A stretch of DNA of 33,306 bases from an uncultured Roseicyclus sp. (GCA_937139335.1 CAKZPN010000073.1:1-33306); one strand, 5' to 3'. Counted from the stretch's first letter, positions 1-8,397 are shown. Notes: generated by a model from the letters alone, not told the origin. Numbers and translations are program-made.

Positions 1-719
1 TGGGCGTTGGTGCCGATCGCCTCGAGGTCGCGGTTCTTGGCGATGAGGCAGTTGGAGGTGCCGGTGAAGGCGGGGCCGAGGCCTTCCTGCATCGCCTGAA
101 CGGCCCAGTCCTGCCAGAGGAAGGAATGCCGGCGGCGGGTGCCGAAATCGGCGATGCGCAGGCCCGGGATGCGCTGCAGACGCTCGATCTTTTCCCAGAG
201 CTGGGTCATGGCGCGGGCGTAGAGGACCTGCAGCTCGAAGCGGCCGAGGGTCTTGAGGACGGCGCGGCCGCGGAGTTCCATGAGGACGGCGAGGGCGGGG
301 ATTTCCCACAGCATGACCTCGGGCCAGGTGCCCTCGAAGGTCAGCTCGTATTGGTCGCCGACGCGCTCGAGATGGTAGGGCGGCAGTTGCAGCGTCTCGA
401 ACCAGTCCATGAAATCGGGGCGGAACATCTGGCGCTTGCCGTAGAAGGTGTTGCCGCGCATCCAGGTGGACTCGCCGCGGCGCAGGCGCAGCGTGCGGAT
501 GTGGTCGAGCTGTTCGCGAAGCTCGCCCTCGTCGATCAGGTCGGCGAGCGGGATGCGCGTGGTGCGGTTGATGAGCGAGAAGGTGACGGTGGTGTCGGGG
601 CGGTTGCGGAACACCGACTGGCACATCAGCAGCTTGTAGAAATCGGTGTCGATGAGGGAGCGGACGATCGGGTCGATCTTCCACTTGTGGTTGTGGACGC
701 GGGTGGCGATGTCAACCAT
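1..719 (-). CDS. pncB: Nicotinate phosphoribosyltransferase, 3' end cut by window edge
   Basis: This enzyme makes nicotinate mononucleotide from nicotinate and PRPP in the Preiss-Handler route of NAD salvage. Translating the minus strand from the ATG at 719 gives 239 residues without a stop before the window edge. The start MVDIATRVHNHKWKIDPIV is followed by TDFYKLLMCQSVF near the N-terminus, then DFGTRRRHSFLWQDW and FTGTSN further on, which are characteristic of the PncB family. A GGAG ribosome binding site lies about 7 bases before the ATG. The gene lies 54 bases downstream of epmA in the same orientation and could be co-transcribed with it. The second salvage gene, pncA, is about 4 kb away on the same strand. 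The C-terminal part cannot be assessed. Confidence 0.93.
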   Translation of the reverse strand, partial: MVDIATRVHNHKWKIDPIVRSLIDTDFYKLLMCQSVFRNRPDTTVTFSLINRTTRIPLADLIDEGELREQLDHIRTLRLRRGESTWMRGNTFYGKRQMFRPDFMDWFETLQLPPYHLERVGDQYELTFEGTWPEVMLWEIPALAVLMELRGRAVLKTLGRFELQVLYARAMTQLWEKIERLQRIPGLRIADFGTRRRHSFLWQDWAVQAMQEGLGPAFTGTSNCLIAKNRDLEAIGTNA

Positions 720-754
720 GTCGGGCTCCGGCCAGTGTTCGCAGGAGGTTAGAG

Positions 755-772
755 CAAGCCGGGCGCGGCTTG
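755..772 (-). terminator. Short hairpin between epmA and pncB
   Basis: A perfect 6-bp inverted repeat (CAAGCC/GGCTTG with a 6-base loop) follows the epmA stop codon by two bases. There is no T-run on the minus strand, so it may be a weak attenuator or an RNA-stabilising hairpin rather than a full terminator. Confidence 0.3.
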
Positions 773-773
773 T

Positions 774-1793
774 CTAGGCGGGCGGCGTCCATTGCACGTC
801 GGCGAGGCGGGGCGCGTGGGTGGCCAGCATGACGAGACGGTCGAGGCCGAGCGCACAGCCGGAGGTGGGCGGCATGTGCGGCAGGGCGGCGAGGAAGTCT
901 TCGTCGAGCGGGTAGCGGGTGCCGTAGATCTGCTGCTTCAACGCCATGTCGGCGGTGAAGCGGGCGCGCTGTTCGGTGGCGTCGGTGAGTTCCCCGAAGG
1001 CGTTGGCAAGCTCTACCCCGCAGGCGAAGAGCTCGAAGCGTTCGGCGGTGCGGGGGTCGGTTTCGCTGCGTCGGGCGAGGGCCGCCTCGGGCGCCGGGTA
1101 GGCGTCGAGGATGACGGGGCCGGGGCCCAGGTCGGGCTCGATCCGGCCGGTGAGGACGCGGGAAAAGAGGTCGGACCAGCTGTCGCCCTGCCCCGGTGCG
1201 ATACCGGCGTTGGGGAGTTGCACGGCAAGGGCGGCGGCGTCGGGTTGGGGGCCGTCGAGCGTGGCGAGGAGGTCGATGCCGTGGCGGGCGAACTCGGCGG
1301 CGAGCGTGGTGCGGCGGGGGGCGGCGAAGGGGTCGCAGGTGGTATCGCGGTGGCGGAAGGTGGTGACGCCGGCGGCCTCGGCGGCGACGCGCATCAGGGC
1401 GGCGCAGTCGTCCATCAGGGTCTCGTAGCCCTGCCCTGCGCGGTACCATTCCAGCATCGTGAACTCGACCGCGTGGCGCGGCCCGCCCTCGCGGTTGCGC
1501 CAAACGCGGGAGAGGGTGAAGATCTTCTCCTCCCCCGCCGCGAGCAGCTTTTTCATCGCGAATTCGGGCGAGGTGTGCAGGTAGCGCGTGCGGGGCGTCA
1601 GGCTCTCGTCCATCGCAACGGTCTCGAAGGCGTGCAGGTGCGTCTCGTTGCCGGGAGAGACCACGAGATAGGCTGGATCGACCTCCGTGAAGCCCTGATC
1701 CTCGAACCAGCGCCGGATCGCGGACACGATCCGGTTGCGTGCCAGCAGGACCGGGCGGCGGTCGGCGTGGGTGTCACGGGTCCACCATGTCAT
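774..1793 (-). CDS. epmA: EF-P lysine lysyltransferase EpmA (GenX/PoxA)
   Basis: This is a class II lysyl-tRNA-synthetase-like protein of 339 residues that lacks the tRNA anticodon-binding domain. In characterised bacteria it attaches (R)-beta-lysine to a lysine of elongation factor P. The motif 2 region reads [15 protein letters not shown] followed by [14 protein letters not shown], and motif 3 near the C-terminus reads [13 protein letters not shown]. The length fits the family (about 325 in E. coli). An AAAGGG site precedes the ATG at 1793. The gene is divergent from efp, its substrate, with 88 bases between the start codons, a strong contextual confirmation. EpmB, the lysine 2,3-aminomutase that makes beta-lysine, is not encoded in this window. 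Confidence 0.95.
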   Translation of the reverse strand: MTWWTRDTHADRRPVLLARNRIVSAIRRWFEDQGFTEVDPAYLVVSPGNETHLHAFETVAMDESLTPRTRYLHTSPEFAMKKLLAAGEEKIFTLSRVWRNREGGPRHAVEFTMLEWYRAGQGYETLMDDCAALMRVAAEAAGVTTFRHRDTTCDPFAAPRRTTLAAEFARHGIDLLATLDGPQPDAAALAVQLPNAGIAPGQGDSWSDLFSRVLTGRIEPDLGPGPVILDAYPAPEAALARRSETDPRTAERFELFACGVELANAFGELTDATEQRARFTADMALKQQIYGTRYPLDEDFLAALPHMPPTSGCALGLDRLVMLATHAPRLADVQWTPPA

Positions 1794-1881
1794 GACTGGC
1801 CCTTTCGCGGCGAATGCGATAACGCCTGCCTCTAACGCGGGGGCGACATGCCCTCAAGCGACGTCTGTTCCGGAGGCACTC

Positions 1882-2448
1882 ATGAAGGTCATCGCGTCCC
1901 AGTTGCGCAAAGGCAATGTCGTCGACATGGACGGCGTGCTCTACGTCATTCTCAAGGCCGAGAATTTCCACCCCGGCAAGGGCACGCCAGTGACCCAGGT
2001 GGACATGCGCCGCATCGACAACGGCACGAAGGTCAGCGAGCGCTGGAAGACGACCGAGGGCGTCGAGCGCGCGCATGTGGAGGAAAGCTCCTTCACCTTC
2101 CTCTATGCCGACGGCGAGGGCTTCCACTTCATGGACCCGCAAAGCTACGAGCAGATCACCGTGACCGAGGACGTGGTGGGCGACAGCAAGGTCTGGCTGC
2201 AGGACGGCATGTCGGTTCATCTGTCGGTCCATAACGAGGTCGCCATCGCGATCGAGCTTCCGCAGAAGGTGACGGTCGAGATCATGGAGACCGAGCCGGT
2301 GGTGAAGGGGCAGACGGCCTCGTCCTCCTACAAGCCGGCGACCGCCGACAACGGCGTGCGCGTGATGGTCCCGCCGCATATCGGCGTCGGCACGCGGGTG
2401 GTGGTGAACACCGAGGATGCGTCCTACGTCGAACGCGCCAAGGACTGA
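1882..2448 (+). CDS. efp: Translation elongation factor P
   Basis: EF-P binds between the P and E sites and helps ribosomes stalled on polyproline stretches. The ATG at 1882, preceded by GGAGG, gives 188 residues, the normal family length. An in-frame upstream extension to 1735 is unlikely because it would run into the divergent epmA. The sequence begins [18 protein letters not shown] and has the loop HPGKGTP, placing the modifiable lysine at residue 33. This matches Lys34 of E. coli EF-P, and the adjacent epmA supports lysylation. The C-terminal part (VKVPP-type segment [17 protein letters not shown]) is typical. The RNA methyltransferase gene starts 10 bases after the stop, so the two are probably co-transcribed. 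Confidence 0.97.
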   Translation: MKVIASQLRKGNVVDMDGVLYVILKAENFHPGKGTPVTQVDMRRIDNGTKVSERWKTTEGVERAHVEESSFTFLYADGEGFHFMDPQSYEQITVTEDVVGDSKVWLQDGMSVHLSVHNEVAIAIELPQKVTVEIMETEPVVKGQTASSSYKPATADNGVRVMVPPHIGVGTRVVVNTEDASYVERAKD

Positions 2449-2458
2449 GGGATTTTCC

Positions 2459-3589
2459 ATGGCCGATGATGCGCCCGGCCCGGTGACGGTGCCGGGCGTT
2501 CTGTTTCTCGTTTCCGTTCCGGGGCTGGAGGAGGCCCTGGCGGCGGAGGCCACGCGCGCCGGGTTTGCCGGTGTCACGGTGGTTCATGGCGGCGTCGAGG
2601 TCACCGGCGGGCTGGAAGAGGCCGCGCGGGCCAACGTGACGCTGCGCTGCGCCGTGCGGGTATTGTGGCGGGTGGCGGCGTTTCGCGCGATGCACTTGGC
2701 GCAACTCGACAAGCGGGCGCGGAAGGTTGCCTGGGGCGACTGGCTGCGCCCGGATGTGCCGGTAAAGGTCGAGGCGAGCTGTCACCGATCCAAGATCTAC
2801 CACGACAAGGCGGCGGCGCAGCGGATCGCGGGGGCGATCACGGCGGCGGGTATTCCCGTGGCAAGCGATGGCGCGGTGGTGGTGAAGGCGCGGATCGAGG
2901 ATGACCTCTGCACCGTGTCGCTCGACACGAGCGGTGAGCCGTTGCACCGGCGCGGGCACAAGACCTTTGTCGGGAAGGCGCCGCTGCGCGAGACGATGGC
3001 GGCGGGGTTCCTGTGGCAGATGGGGTTCGACGGGACGCAAACCGTGGTCGACCCGATGTGCGGGTCGGGGACGATTGTGCTGGAGGCCGCCGAGACGGCG
3101 GCGGGGCTACTGCCCGGGCGCTCGCGGGAGTTTGCCTTTGCGCAACTGGTCGGCGGAGGGAACGAGGGGCTCTGCCCCTCGCGCTCCCCGGGATACTTGG
3201 AAAACGAAGAAGGGGTGCGGTTCTTCGGGTTCGACCGCGATGACGGGGCGATCCGGGGCGCGCGCGGGAACGCGGAGCGGGCGGGGGTGGAGGGGCTTTG
3301 CGCCTTCACGCGGCAGGCGGTGAGCGACCTTGAACCGCCGGAGGGTGTCGCGCCGGGGATCGTGCTGACCAACCCGCCCTATGGCGCGCGGATCGGGGAG
3401 CGGAAGCTGCTTTTCGCGGTCTACGGTGCGTTGGGGCGCGTGCTGTCGGAGCGGTTTTCCGGCTGGCAGGTGGGCATCGTGACCAGCGACCGGGGGCTGG
3501 CGCAGGCGACCGGGCTGGGGCTGGAGCCGGTGGGGCCGGTCGATCATTCGGGCACCAAGGTGTGGCTCTGGCGCGGGGTGGTGCGGTGA
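2459..3589 (+). CDS. THUMP-domain class I SAM-dependent RNA methyltransferase (RlmL/YpsC-like)
   Basis: This 376-residue protein resembles the N-terminal half of E. coli RlmL and the YpsC family, which methylate guanine N2 in 23S rRNA. Residues about 10-160 form the THUMP-type RNA-binding part (for example VKVEASCHRSKIYHDKAAAQRI). The Rossmann methyltransferase part has DPMCGSG at 198-204 (SAM binding) and NPPY at 305-308 (catalytic motif of amino-N methyltransferases). I chose the ATG at 2459 because GAGGG lies just before it; a longer start at 2417 would overlap efp. Residues about 233-252 derive from a repeat-like hairpin sequence (see separate entry) and are rich in Gly, Pro and Ser, unlike the equivalent region of relatives. 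The exact nucleotide target cannot be read from sequence. Confidence 0.88.
   Translation: MADDAPGPVTVPGVLFLVSVPGLEEALAAEATRAGFAGVTVVHGGVEVTGGLEEAARANVTLRCAVRVLWRVAAFRAMHLAQLDKRARKVAWGDWLRPDVPVKVEASCHRSKIYHDKAAAQRIAGAITAAGIPVASDGAVVVKARIEDDLCTVSLDTSGEPLHRRGHKTFVGKAPLRETMAAGFLWQMGFDGTQTVVDPMCGSGTIVLEAAETAAGLLPGRSREFAFAQLVGGGNEGLCPSRSPGYLENEEGVRFFGFDRDDGAIRGARGNAERAGVEGLCAFTRQAVSDLEPPEGVAPGIVLTNPPYGARIGERKLLFAVYGALGRVLSERFSGWQVGIVTSDRGLAQATGLGLEPVGPVDHSGTKVWLWRGVVR
3155..3215 (+). repeat. Dispersed hairpin repeat inside the methyltransferase coding region
   Basis: A perfect 7-bp hairpin (GAGGGGC at 3164-3170, loop TCT, GCCCCTC at 3174-3180) is followed by GCGCTCCCCGGGATACTTGG and a purine-rich tail. 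The arrangement (G-run/C-run hairpin, then CTCCCCGGGATA, then TTGG and A/G-rich DNA) resembles a short repeat that I recall as common between genes of Rhodobacteraceae. Here it is read in frame as about 20 residues. A related hairpin lies at 30770-30786. Confidence 0.55.
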
Positions 3590-3700
3590 GCGGCGCGGGC
3601 GCGACGAAATAGGGACACAGTCAGCCCGTGTGAACGGGGTTTTCGATTTCATCGGGTGCGTAGGCCTGTAACGGAACACGCGTTTTCTTTGAGCTGCCGT

Positions 3701-3727
3701 TTGCGAACAGACGGACGCCGTTCGCAA
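3701..3727. promoter_or_regulatory. Inverted repeat upstream of the YeeE-type transporter gene
   Basis: TTGCGAAC (3701-3708) and GTTCGCAA (3720-3727) form a perfect 8-bp dyad with an 11-base spacer, in the 209-base gap between the methyltransferase stop and the transporter start. It could be an operator or an RNA hairpin in the leader. No T-run follows. The rest of the gap holds no convincing gene. Confidence 0.35.
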
Positions 3728-3798
3728 CTTGCGCGCGAGTGCCCAACGCCCTAGGTCGCGCGGGATCGGGCGGTGGGCGCCCCGGCGGGAGATCTGCG

Positions 3799-4833
3799 AT
3801 GTTCGAAACCCTTGGCCTTGAGATGGGACCGCGCGCGGCGTCGGTCTGGTTCGGCCTGTTGATCGGGTTGGCCTTCGGCGCTCTGGCGCAACTGACGCGG
3901 TTCTGCCTACGGCGCGCGCTGATCGGCCCCGAGGCGGAGCGTTCGGCGGCGCGCGGCACCTGGGCGATGGCGCTGGTGGTGGCGATGATCGGCACGCAGG
4001 GCGCGGTGGCGCTGGGGCTGGTGTCCTTCGAGGCGCACAGGTTCCACGTCGACCCGGTGCCGGTGCTGGCGCTGGTGATCGGCGGGCTGCTGTTCGGGCT
4101 CGGAACCGTGCTGGCGCGTGGCTGCCTGTCGCGGCTGACGGTGCTGTCGACCTCGGGCAATCTGCGGGCGCTGGTCGCGGTGCTGGTGGCGGCGGCCTTC
4201 GCGCAGGCGACGCTGCAGGGCGCGCTGGCGCCGGTGCGGATGGGGCTCGCCTCGGTCACGGTGCCGCTGTCCGGGTTGCCGGGCGCGGGCTGGATCTGGG
4301 GCGCGGTGATCGCGGCGCTGGCGCTGCTGGTGGTGCTGCGCTCGCGGGTCACGCCCGCGCTGCTGGCCGGTGGCGCGCTGATCGGGGCGCTGGTGCCGCT
4401 GGGCTGGGTCGGCACGGGCTATGTGCTTTACGATGATTTCGACGCGATCCCGCTGGAGGGGATGGCCTTTACCGGTCCCTGGGCCGAGGCGCTGTTCTGG
4501 GGCGTCGCCGCGCAGGTGAGCACGGCGGGCTTTGGCACCGGGTTGATCGGTGGTGTGCTGGCGGGTGCGCTGGTCGCGGCGCTGGCCTCGCGCAGCTTTC
4601 GCTGGGAGACGTTCGAAAGCGCGGGCCAGATGGGCCGGAGCCTGGGCGGCGCTGCGCTGATGGGCGTGGGCGGCGTGCTGGCGGGCGGCTGCACCGTGGG
4701 GGCTGGCCTGGCGGGGTTGCCGACATTGGGGGTTGCGGCGCTGATCGCCTTCGCCTCGATCGTGGTGGGAATCTTCGGCACGGATGCGGTGCTGACGCGC
4801 CGAGCGGGCCGGGAGATGGTGCCGGCGGAGTGA
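3799..4833 (+). CDS. YeeE/YedE-family (TsuA-like) membrane transporter, probable thiosulfate/sulfur-compound uptake
   Basis: This polytopic inner-membrane protein of 344 residues consists almost entirely of hydrophobic helices rich in Gly and Ala. The duplicated sulfur-transport (DUF395) fold is indicated by three cysteines in conserved-looking contexts: TRFCLRR (Cys36), LARGCLSR (Cys109) and AGGCTVGAG (Cys298). Characterised TsuA relays thiosulfate through cysteines in such positions. I chose the ATG at 3799 because GGGAG lies 7 bases before it; an upstream ATG at 3739 would add a Gly/Arg-rich, non-membrane tail. It converges on pncA with a 9-base gap. No partner gene such as TsuB is adjacent, so the substrate is inferred from family only. 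Confidence 0.85.
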   Translation: MFETLGLEMGPRAASVWFGLLIGLAFGALAQLTRFCLRRALIGPEAERSAARGTWAMALVVAMIGTQGAVALGLVSFEAHRFHVDPVPVLALVIGGLLFGLGTVLARGCLSRLTVLSTSGNLRALVAVLVAAAFAQATLQGALAPVRMGLASVTVPLSGLPGAGWIWGAVIAALALLVVLRSRVTPALLAGGALIGALVPLGWVGTGYVLYDDFDAIPLEGMAFTGPWAEALFWGVAAQVSTAGFGTGLIGGVLAGALVAALASRSFRWETFESAGQMGRSLGGAALMGVGGVLAGGCTVGAGLAGLPTLGVAALIAFASIVVGIFGTDAVLTRRAGREMVPAE

Positions 4834-4842
4834 GCGCGCGCC

Positions 4843-5448
4843 CTAGGCGAGGGTGACGCCGGCTTGATCCATGCCGTCGGTCGCGGCGGCGAGCGAGCCG
4901 TCGAAGTCGATGGCGCGGCAGAGGTCCATGCGGACCGTGACGGCGAAGCCGAGCTTCGCGGCGTCGACCGCAGAGAAGTTCACGCAGAAATCCGTGGCGA
5001 GCCCGACCATCGTGAGATGGGTGATGCTGCGGGTCTTGAGATAGCCCTCCAGCCCGGTGGGCGTGGCGTGGTCGTTCTCGAAGAACGCCGAGTAGCTGTC
5101 GATGGCGCGGTTGTAGCCCTTGCGGAGGATCAGATCGGCACGGTCGACGGTCAGGTCGGGGTGGAACTGCGCCCCGATGGAGCCCTGGATGCAATGGTCG
5201 GGCCAGAGCACCTGCGGGCCGTAGGGCATCTCCGTCATCTCCATAGGCTGCTTGCCGGGATGTTCGGAGGCGAAGGAGGAATGGCCGGCGGGGTGCCAGT
5301 CCTGCGTCAGGATGACGGCGGGAAACTCGGCCATCAGCGCGTTGATGGCCGGCACGATGGTGTCGCCCTCGGGTACGGCCAACGCGCCGCCGGGGCAGAA
5401 ATCGTTCTGCACGTCGATGACGATGAGGGCGTGGGTGGCATCGCGCAT
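4843..5448 (-). CDS. pncA: Nicotinamidase (isochorismatase-like hydrolase)
   Basis: This enzyme hydrolyses nicotinamide to nicotinate, the substrate of PncB encoded at the left edge. The 201-residue protein carries the catalytic triad Asp12 (VIDVQNDF), Lys110 (LILRKGYN) and Cys155 (ATDFCVNF). The metal-binding segment Asp50, His52 and His56 lies in QDWHPAGHSS. GGAGG stands 6 bases before the ATG at 5448, so the longer reading from 5508 is unlikely. It lies head-to-head with trhO (77 bases between starts). In many related genomes pncA and pncB are neighbours; here four other genes lie between them. Confidence 0.94.
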   Translation of the reverse strand: MRDATHALIVIDVQNDFCPGGALAVPEGDTIVPAINALMAEFPAVILTQDWHPAGHSSFASEHPGKQPMEMTEMPYGPQVLWPDHCIQGSIGAQFHPDLTVDRADLILRKGYNRAIDSYSAFFENDHATPTGLEGYLKTRSITHLTMVGLATDFCVNFSAVDAAKLGFAVTVRMDLCRAIDFDGSLAAATDGMDQAGVTLA

Positions 5449-5475
5449 CGGAGCCTCCGGTCTGATGGACATGAT

Positions 5476-5488
5476 GGCCCACCCTACG
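5476..5488 (-). repeat. Half copy of a GTAGGGTGGGC-type repeat between pncA and trhO
   Basis: GGCCCACCCTACG is the reverse complement of CGTAGGGTGGGCC, the arm of a short repeat seen between genes in many Proteobacteria (recalled, not searched). An inverted relative, CGTAGGGTGCGCC, begins at 6453 on the other side of trhO. Confidence 0.4.
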
Positions 5489-5525
5489 GCTTGAGCGGCG
5501 CGGTGCAACGGCGTATCTGGCGCGC

Positions 5526-6431
5526 ATGATCATAGTTGCCGCGCTCTACAACTTCACCAGCTTCGAAGATCCCGCCGCGTTGCGCGGGCCGCTGCTGGCC
5601 GCCTGCGAGGCTAATGGCGTCATGGGCACGCTGCTGCTGGCGCGCGAAGGGATCAACGGGACCGTTGCAGGCACGCGCGCGGGCATCGACGCGGTGCTGG
5701 CGCATGTCCGCGCCCTGCCCGGCTGCGCCGATCTGGAGTGGAAGGAAAGCACCGCCGCCACGATGCCGTTCGGCCGGATGAAGGTGCGGCTGAAGCGCGA
5801 GATCGTGACCATGGGCGTGCCCGGCACCGACCCGCGTGCCCTCGTCGGCACCTATGTGGAGCCAGCCGACTGGAACGCGCTGATCTCGGCCCCCGACGTG
5901 GCGGTGATCGACACCCGCAACGATTACGAGGTCGCCATCGGCACGTTTCGCGGCGCGGTCGACCCGGAGACGGAGAGTTTTCGCGACTTCCCGGCGTGGT
6001 GGGCGGCGAACAGGGACAGGTTTCACAACAAGCGCGTGGCGATGTTCTGCACCGGGGGTATCCGCTGTGAGAAATCCACCGCCTTTCTTAAGGCGCAGGG
6101 GGTGGAGGAGGTCTTTCATCTGAAGGGCGGCATCCTGAAGTATCTCGAGGAGGTGCCGGCCGGACAGAGCCTTTGGGACGGCGGCTGTTTCGTCTTCGAC
6201 GAGCGGGTAGCGGTGGGCCACGGGCTCGAGGTGTTGCCGCACGAATTGTGCCGGGCGTGCCGGCGGCCGATCCTGCCAGAGGACCGCGCGCGGCCGGAGT
6301 TCGAGGAGGGGGTGCAGTGCCACCTCTGCGTGGAAGATTACACCGAGGCGGACCGCGCGAGGTTCCGCGAGCGGCAGCGCCAGATCAAGCTGGCACGGGC
6401 ACGCGGGGCGGAGCATTTCGGGACGCGGTAG
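5526..6431 (+). CDS. trhO: tRNA uridine(34) hydroxylase TrhO (rhodanese-like, YceA family)
   Basis: TrhO hydroxylates uridine 34 of certain tRNAs with molecular oxygen, the first step to 5-methoxy- or carboxymethoxy-uridine. The 301-residue protein has an N-terminal acylphosphatase-like part ([14 protein letters not shown]) and a rhodanese domain with VIDTRNDYE. The active-site loop is [12 protein letters not shown], with Cys175 as the nucleophile. A C-terminal segment holds two CxxC-like pairs (LCRACRRP and CHLC). Length and order match YceA. The gene starts at the ATG at 5526 without an obvious strong ribosome binding site. It stands alone, divergent from pncA and followed by a double hairpin region shared with amtB. 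Confidence 0.95.
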   Translation: MIIVAALYNFTSFEDPAALRGPLLAACEANGVMGTLLLAREGINGTVAGTRAGIDAVLAHVRALPGCADLEWKESTAATMPFGRMKVRLKREIVTMGVPGTDPRALVGTYVEPADWNALISAPDVAVIDTRNDYEVAIGTFRGAVDPETESFRDFPAWWAANRDRFHNKRVAMFCTGGIRCEKSTAFLKAQGVEEVFHLKGGILKYLEEVPAGQSLWDGGCFVFDERVAVGHGLEVLPHELCRACRRPILPEDRARPEFEEGVQCHLCVEDYTEADRARFRERQRQIKLARARGAEHFGTR

Positions 6432-6452
6432 GGCCGAGAGCGGTGCGGATGT

Positions 6453-6477
6453 CGTAGGGTGCGCCTTCAGGCGCACC
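6453..6477 (+). repeat. Hairpin repeat downstream of trhO
   Basis: CGTAGGGTGCGCC with a TTCA loop and GGCGCACC forms a perfect 8-bp stem (6458-6465 with 6470-6477). It matches the GTAGGGTG-type dispersed repeat half seen at 5476-5488 and stands just before the terminator. Confidence 0.5.
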
Positions 6478-6489
6478 TGCCCGACAGCA

Positions 6490-6515
6490 AAAGGGGCGCC
6501 ACCTGGCGCCCCTTT
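6490..6515. terminator. Bidirectional terminator between trhO and amtB
   Basis: AAAGGGGCGCC (6490-6500) pairs perfectly over 11 bp with GGCGCCCCTTT (6505-6515) around an ACCT loop. A/T runs on both sides suit termination of trhO on the plus strand and amtB on the minus strand, whose stop codon is 21 bases away. Confidence 0.85.
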
Positions 6516-6535
6516 CTCGTTCGATGCTGGAGCGA

Positions 6536-7888
6536 TCAGCCCTTGGTGAAGTCCGGGTAGGCTTCCATGCCCAGTTCCGACACGTCGAGCCCGTTGATCT
6601 CGGCCTCTTCGCTGACGCGCAGGCCCATGATGGCCTTGAGGATGACCCAGACGATCAGCGAGGTGACGAAGACGAAGGCGCCGATGGAGGCGAAGCCCAG
6701 GATCTGCGTGCCGAAGGAGGTGCCCTCGGTGTAGAACGGCACCGCGAGCGTGCCCCAGAACCCTGCGATCAGGTGGACCGGGATGGCGCCGACGACGTCG
6801 TCGATCTTGATCCGGTCAAGCAGCGGGACGGTCAGCACGACGATCACGCCGCCGATGGCCCCGATCCAGAGCGCGCCGAAGAGCGACGGATCGAGCGGAC
6901 CCGCGGTGATCGACACGAGGCCGGCCAGCGCGCCGTTCAGCACCATGGTGAGGTCGACCTTGCCATACATGATCTGCGTCAGGATCAGCGCGCCGATGGC
7001 GCCGGCTGCCGCGGCCATGTTGGTGTTGGCGAAGATCCGCGACACGTCGGCCACGTCACCCACGGTGCCCATTGCCAGCTGCGAGCCGCCGTTGAACCCG
7101 AACCAGCCCAGCCACAGGATGAAGGTACCGAGCGTGGCGAGCGCGAGGTTGGAGCCCGGCATCGGGTGCACCTTGCCGTCCTTGGAGTACTTGCCGATCC
7201 GCGGCCCGAGGATGAGCGCACCGGCCAGCGCGGCGAAGCCACCGGCGGCATGCACGAGGGTCGAGCCGGCGAAGTCGGAGAACCCGGCCTCGGACAGCCA
7301 GCCGCCGCCCCACTGCCAGGACGCCTCGATCGGGTAGATGAAGCCGGTCAGCACGACGACGAAGACGAGGAAGGGCCAGAGCTTCATCCGCTCGGCCAGC
7401 GTGCCCGAGACGATGGAGGCGGTGGTGGCGCAGAACATCAGCTGGAAGAAGAAGTCGGAGCCGACCGAGGCGTAATCCAGCGCCGTGTCCGCCGCCGCGA
7501 CGCCGACAGGCTCGAGCGAGGTGATGGCGAAGAACGGGCCGAGCCAGCCTTCGATCATCCAGTCGGCGGGATACATGATGCCGAAGCCGACGAGCCAGTA
7601 CATGATCGCCGCGATGGAGAAGAGCGCGATGTTCTTGGTCAGCTGCATCGTGACGTTCTTGGAGCGCACGAGGCCGGCCTCGAGCATGGCGAAGCCTGCG
7701 GCCATCCAGAACACGAGGAAGCCGCCAACGAGGAACAGCAGCGTGGTGAGGATATAGGAGGTGTGTTCGGCAGGTGTGCCGGCGACCACCTCTTCGGCGG
7801 CCTCTGCGGCCTCCTGGGCCAGTCCCAGACCCGGCAGCAGCGCGGCGGTTGCCACGGCGGCCAGCGGAAGCAAATACTTGGTTTTCAT
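6536..7888 (-). CDS. amtB: Ammonium transporter AmtB
   Basis: This trimeric inner-membrane ammonium channel has 450 residues. A signal-like hydrophobic N-terminus ends at LGLAQEAAEAAEE (about residue 25), followed by eleven transmembrane segments. Family marks include the twin histidines of the pore, His213 (STLVHAAGG) and His372 (HLIAGFWG), plus FGFNGGSQLA and ANTNMAAAAGAIGAL. An AAGGAAA site precedes the ATG. It follows glnK by 36 bases, the classical glnK-amtB operon in which GlnK blocks the channel when nitrogen is ample. The terminator at 6490-6515 ends the unit. Confidence 0.97.
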   Translation of the reverse strand: MKTKYLLPLAAVATAALLPGLGLAQEAAEAAEEVVAGTPAEHTSYILTTLLFLVGGFLVFWMAAGFAMLEAGLVRSKNVTMQLTKNIALFSIAAIMYWLVGFGIMYPADWMIEGWLGPFFAITSLEPVGVAAADTALDYASVGSDFFFQLMFCATTASIVSGTLAERMKLWPFLVFVVVLTGFIYPIEASWQWGGGWLSEAGFSDFAGSTLVHAAGGFAALAGALILGPRIGKYSKDGKVHPMPGSNLALATLGTFILWLGWFGFNGGSQLAMGTVGDVADVSRIFANTNMAAAAGAIGALILTQIMYGKVDLTMVLNGALAGLVSITAGPLDPSLFGALWIGAIGGVIVVLTVPLLDRIKIDDVVGAIPVHLIAGFWGTLAVPFYTEGTSFGTQILGFASIGAFVFVTSLIVWVILKAIMGLRVSEEAEINGLDVSELGMEAYPDFTKG

Positions 7889-7924
7889 CTCTACGGTTTC
7901 CTTATCGTCGAAAGGGCGCGCGGG

Positions 7925-8263
7925 TCAGACCGCGTCGTCGTTGGTCTCGCCGGTGCGGACGCGCACGGCGCTTTCCACATCGAGAACGAAGATCTTGCCG
8001 TCGCCGATCTTGTCGGTCTTGGCCGTCGTCTGGATGGTTTCCACCACCTGGTCGGCCATGCCGTCCGAGACCACGATCTCGAGCTTCACTTTCGGCACGA
8101 AGTTCACGGCATATTCGGCGCCGCGGTAGATTTCGGTGTGCCCGGACTGCGAGCCGAAGCCCTTGATCTCGGTCACCATCATGCCGCGCACCCCGATCGA
8201 CGTCAGGGCTTCCCTGACCTCCTCGAGCTTGAACGGCTTGATCGCTGCGATGATAAGTTTCAC
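7925..8263 (-). CDS. glnK: PII nitrogen regulatory protein GlnK
   Basis: This 112-residue PII protein senses nitrogen (2-oxoglutarate, ATP/ADP) and regulates AmtB and the Ntr system. The T-loop GHTEIYRGAEYAVNFVPK carries Tyr51, the usual uridylylation site. The B- and C-loop regions (KTDKIGDGKIFVLDVE and VRVRTGETNDDAV) are canonical. The start codon is GTG at 8263, preceded by GGAAGGGG. Adjacency to amtB distinguishes glnK from glnB. A likely NtrC-type dyad lies about 140 bases upstream (separate entry). Confidence 0.96.
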   Translation of the reverse strand: MKLIIAAIKPFKLEEVREALTSIGVRGMMVTEIKGFGSQSGHTEIYRGAEYAVNFVPKVKLEIVVSDGMADQVVETIQTTAKTDKIGDGKIFVLDVESAVRVRTGETNDDAV

Positions 8264-8397
8264 GTAATACCCCTTCCGGTTGCTGTTCCGGTTCGTCCGT
8301 CCGCCCCCTTTGCACGAACGTCACGCGCCCAAATCAGGCGCTGCAGCAGGCGGGAGCAACGAAACTGGGCGGGATACTCGCAACCAAAAGGTGAAAC

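Noticed and set aside
126..752. Long open frame on the plus strand (208 codons)
   Set aside because: It is antisense to pncB, whose minus-strand translation has clear family motifs; the plus-strand product is a low-complexity Gly/Ala/Val sequence.
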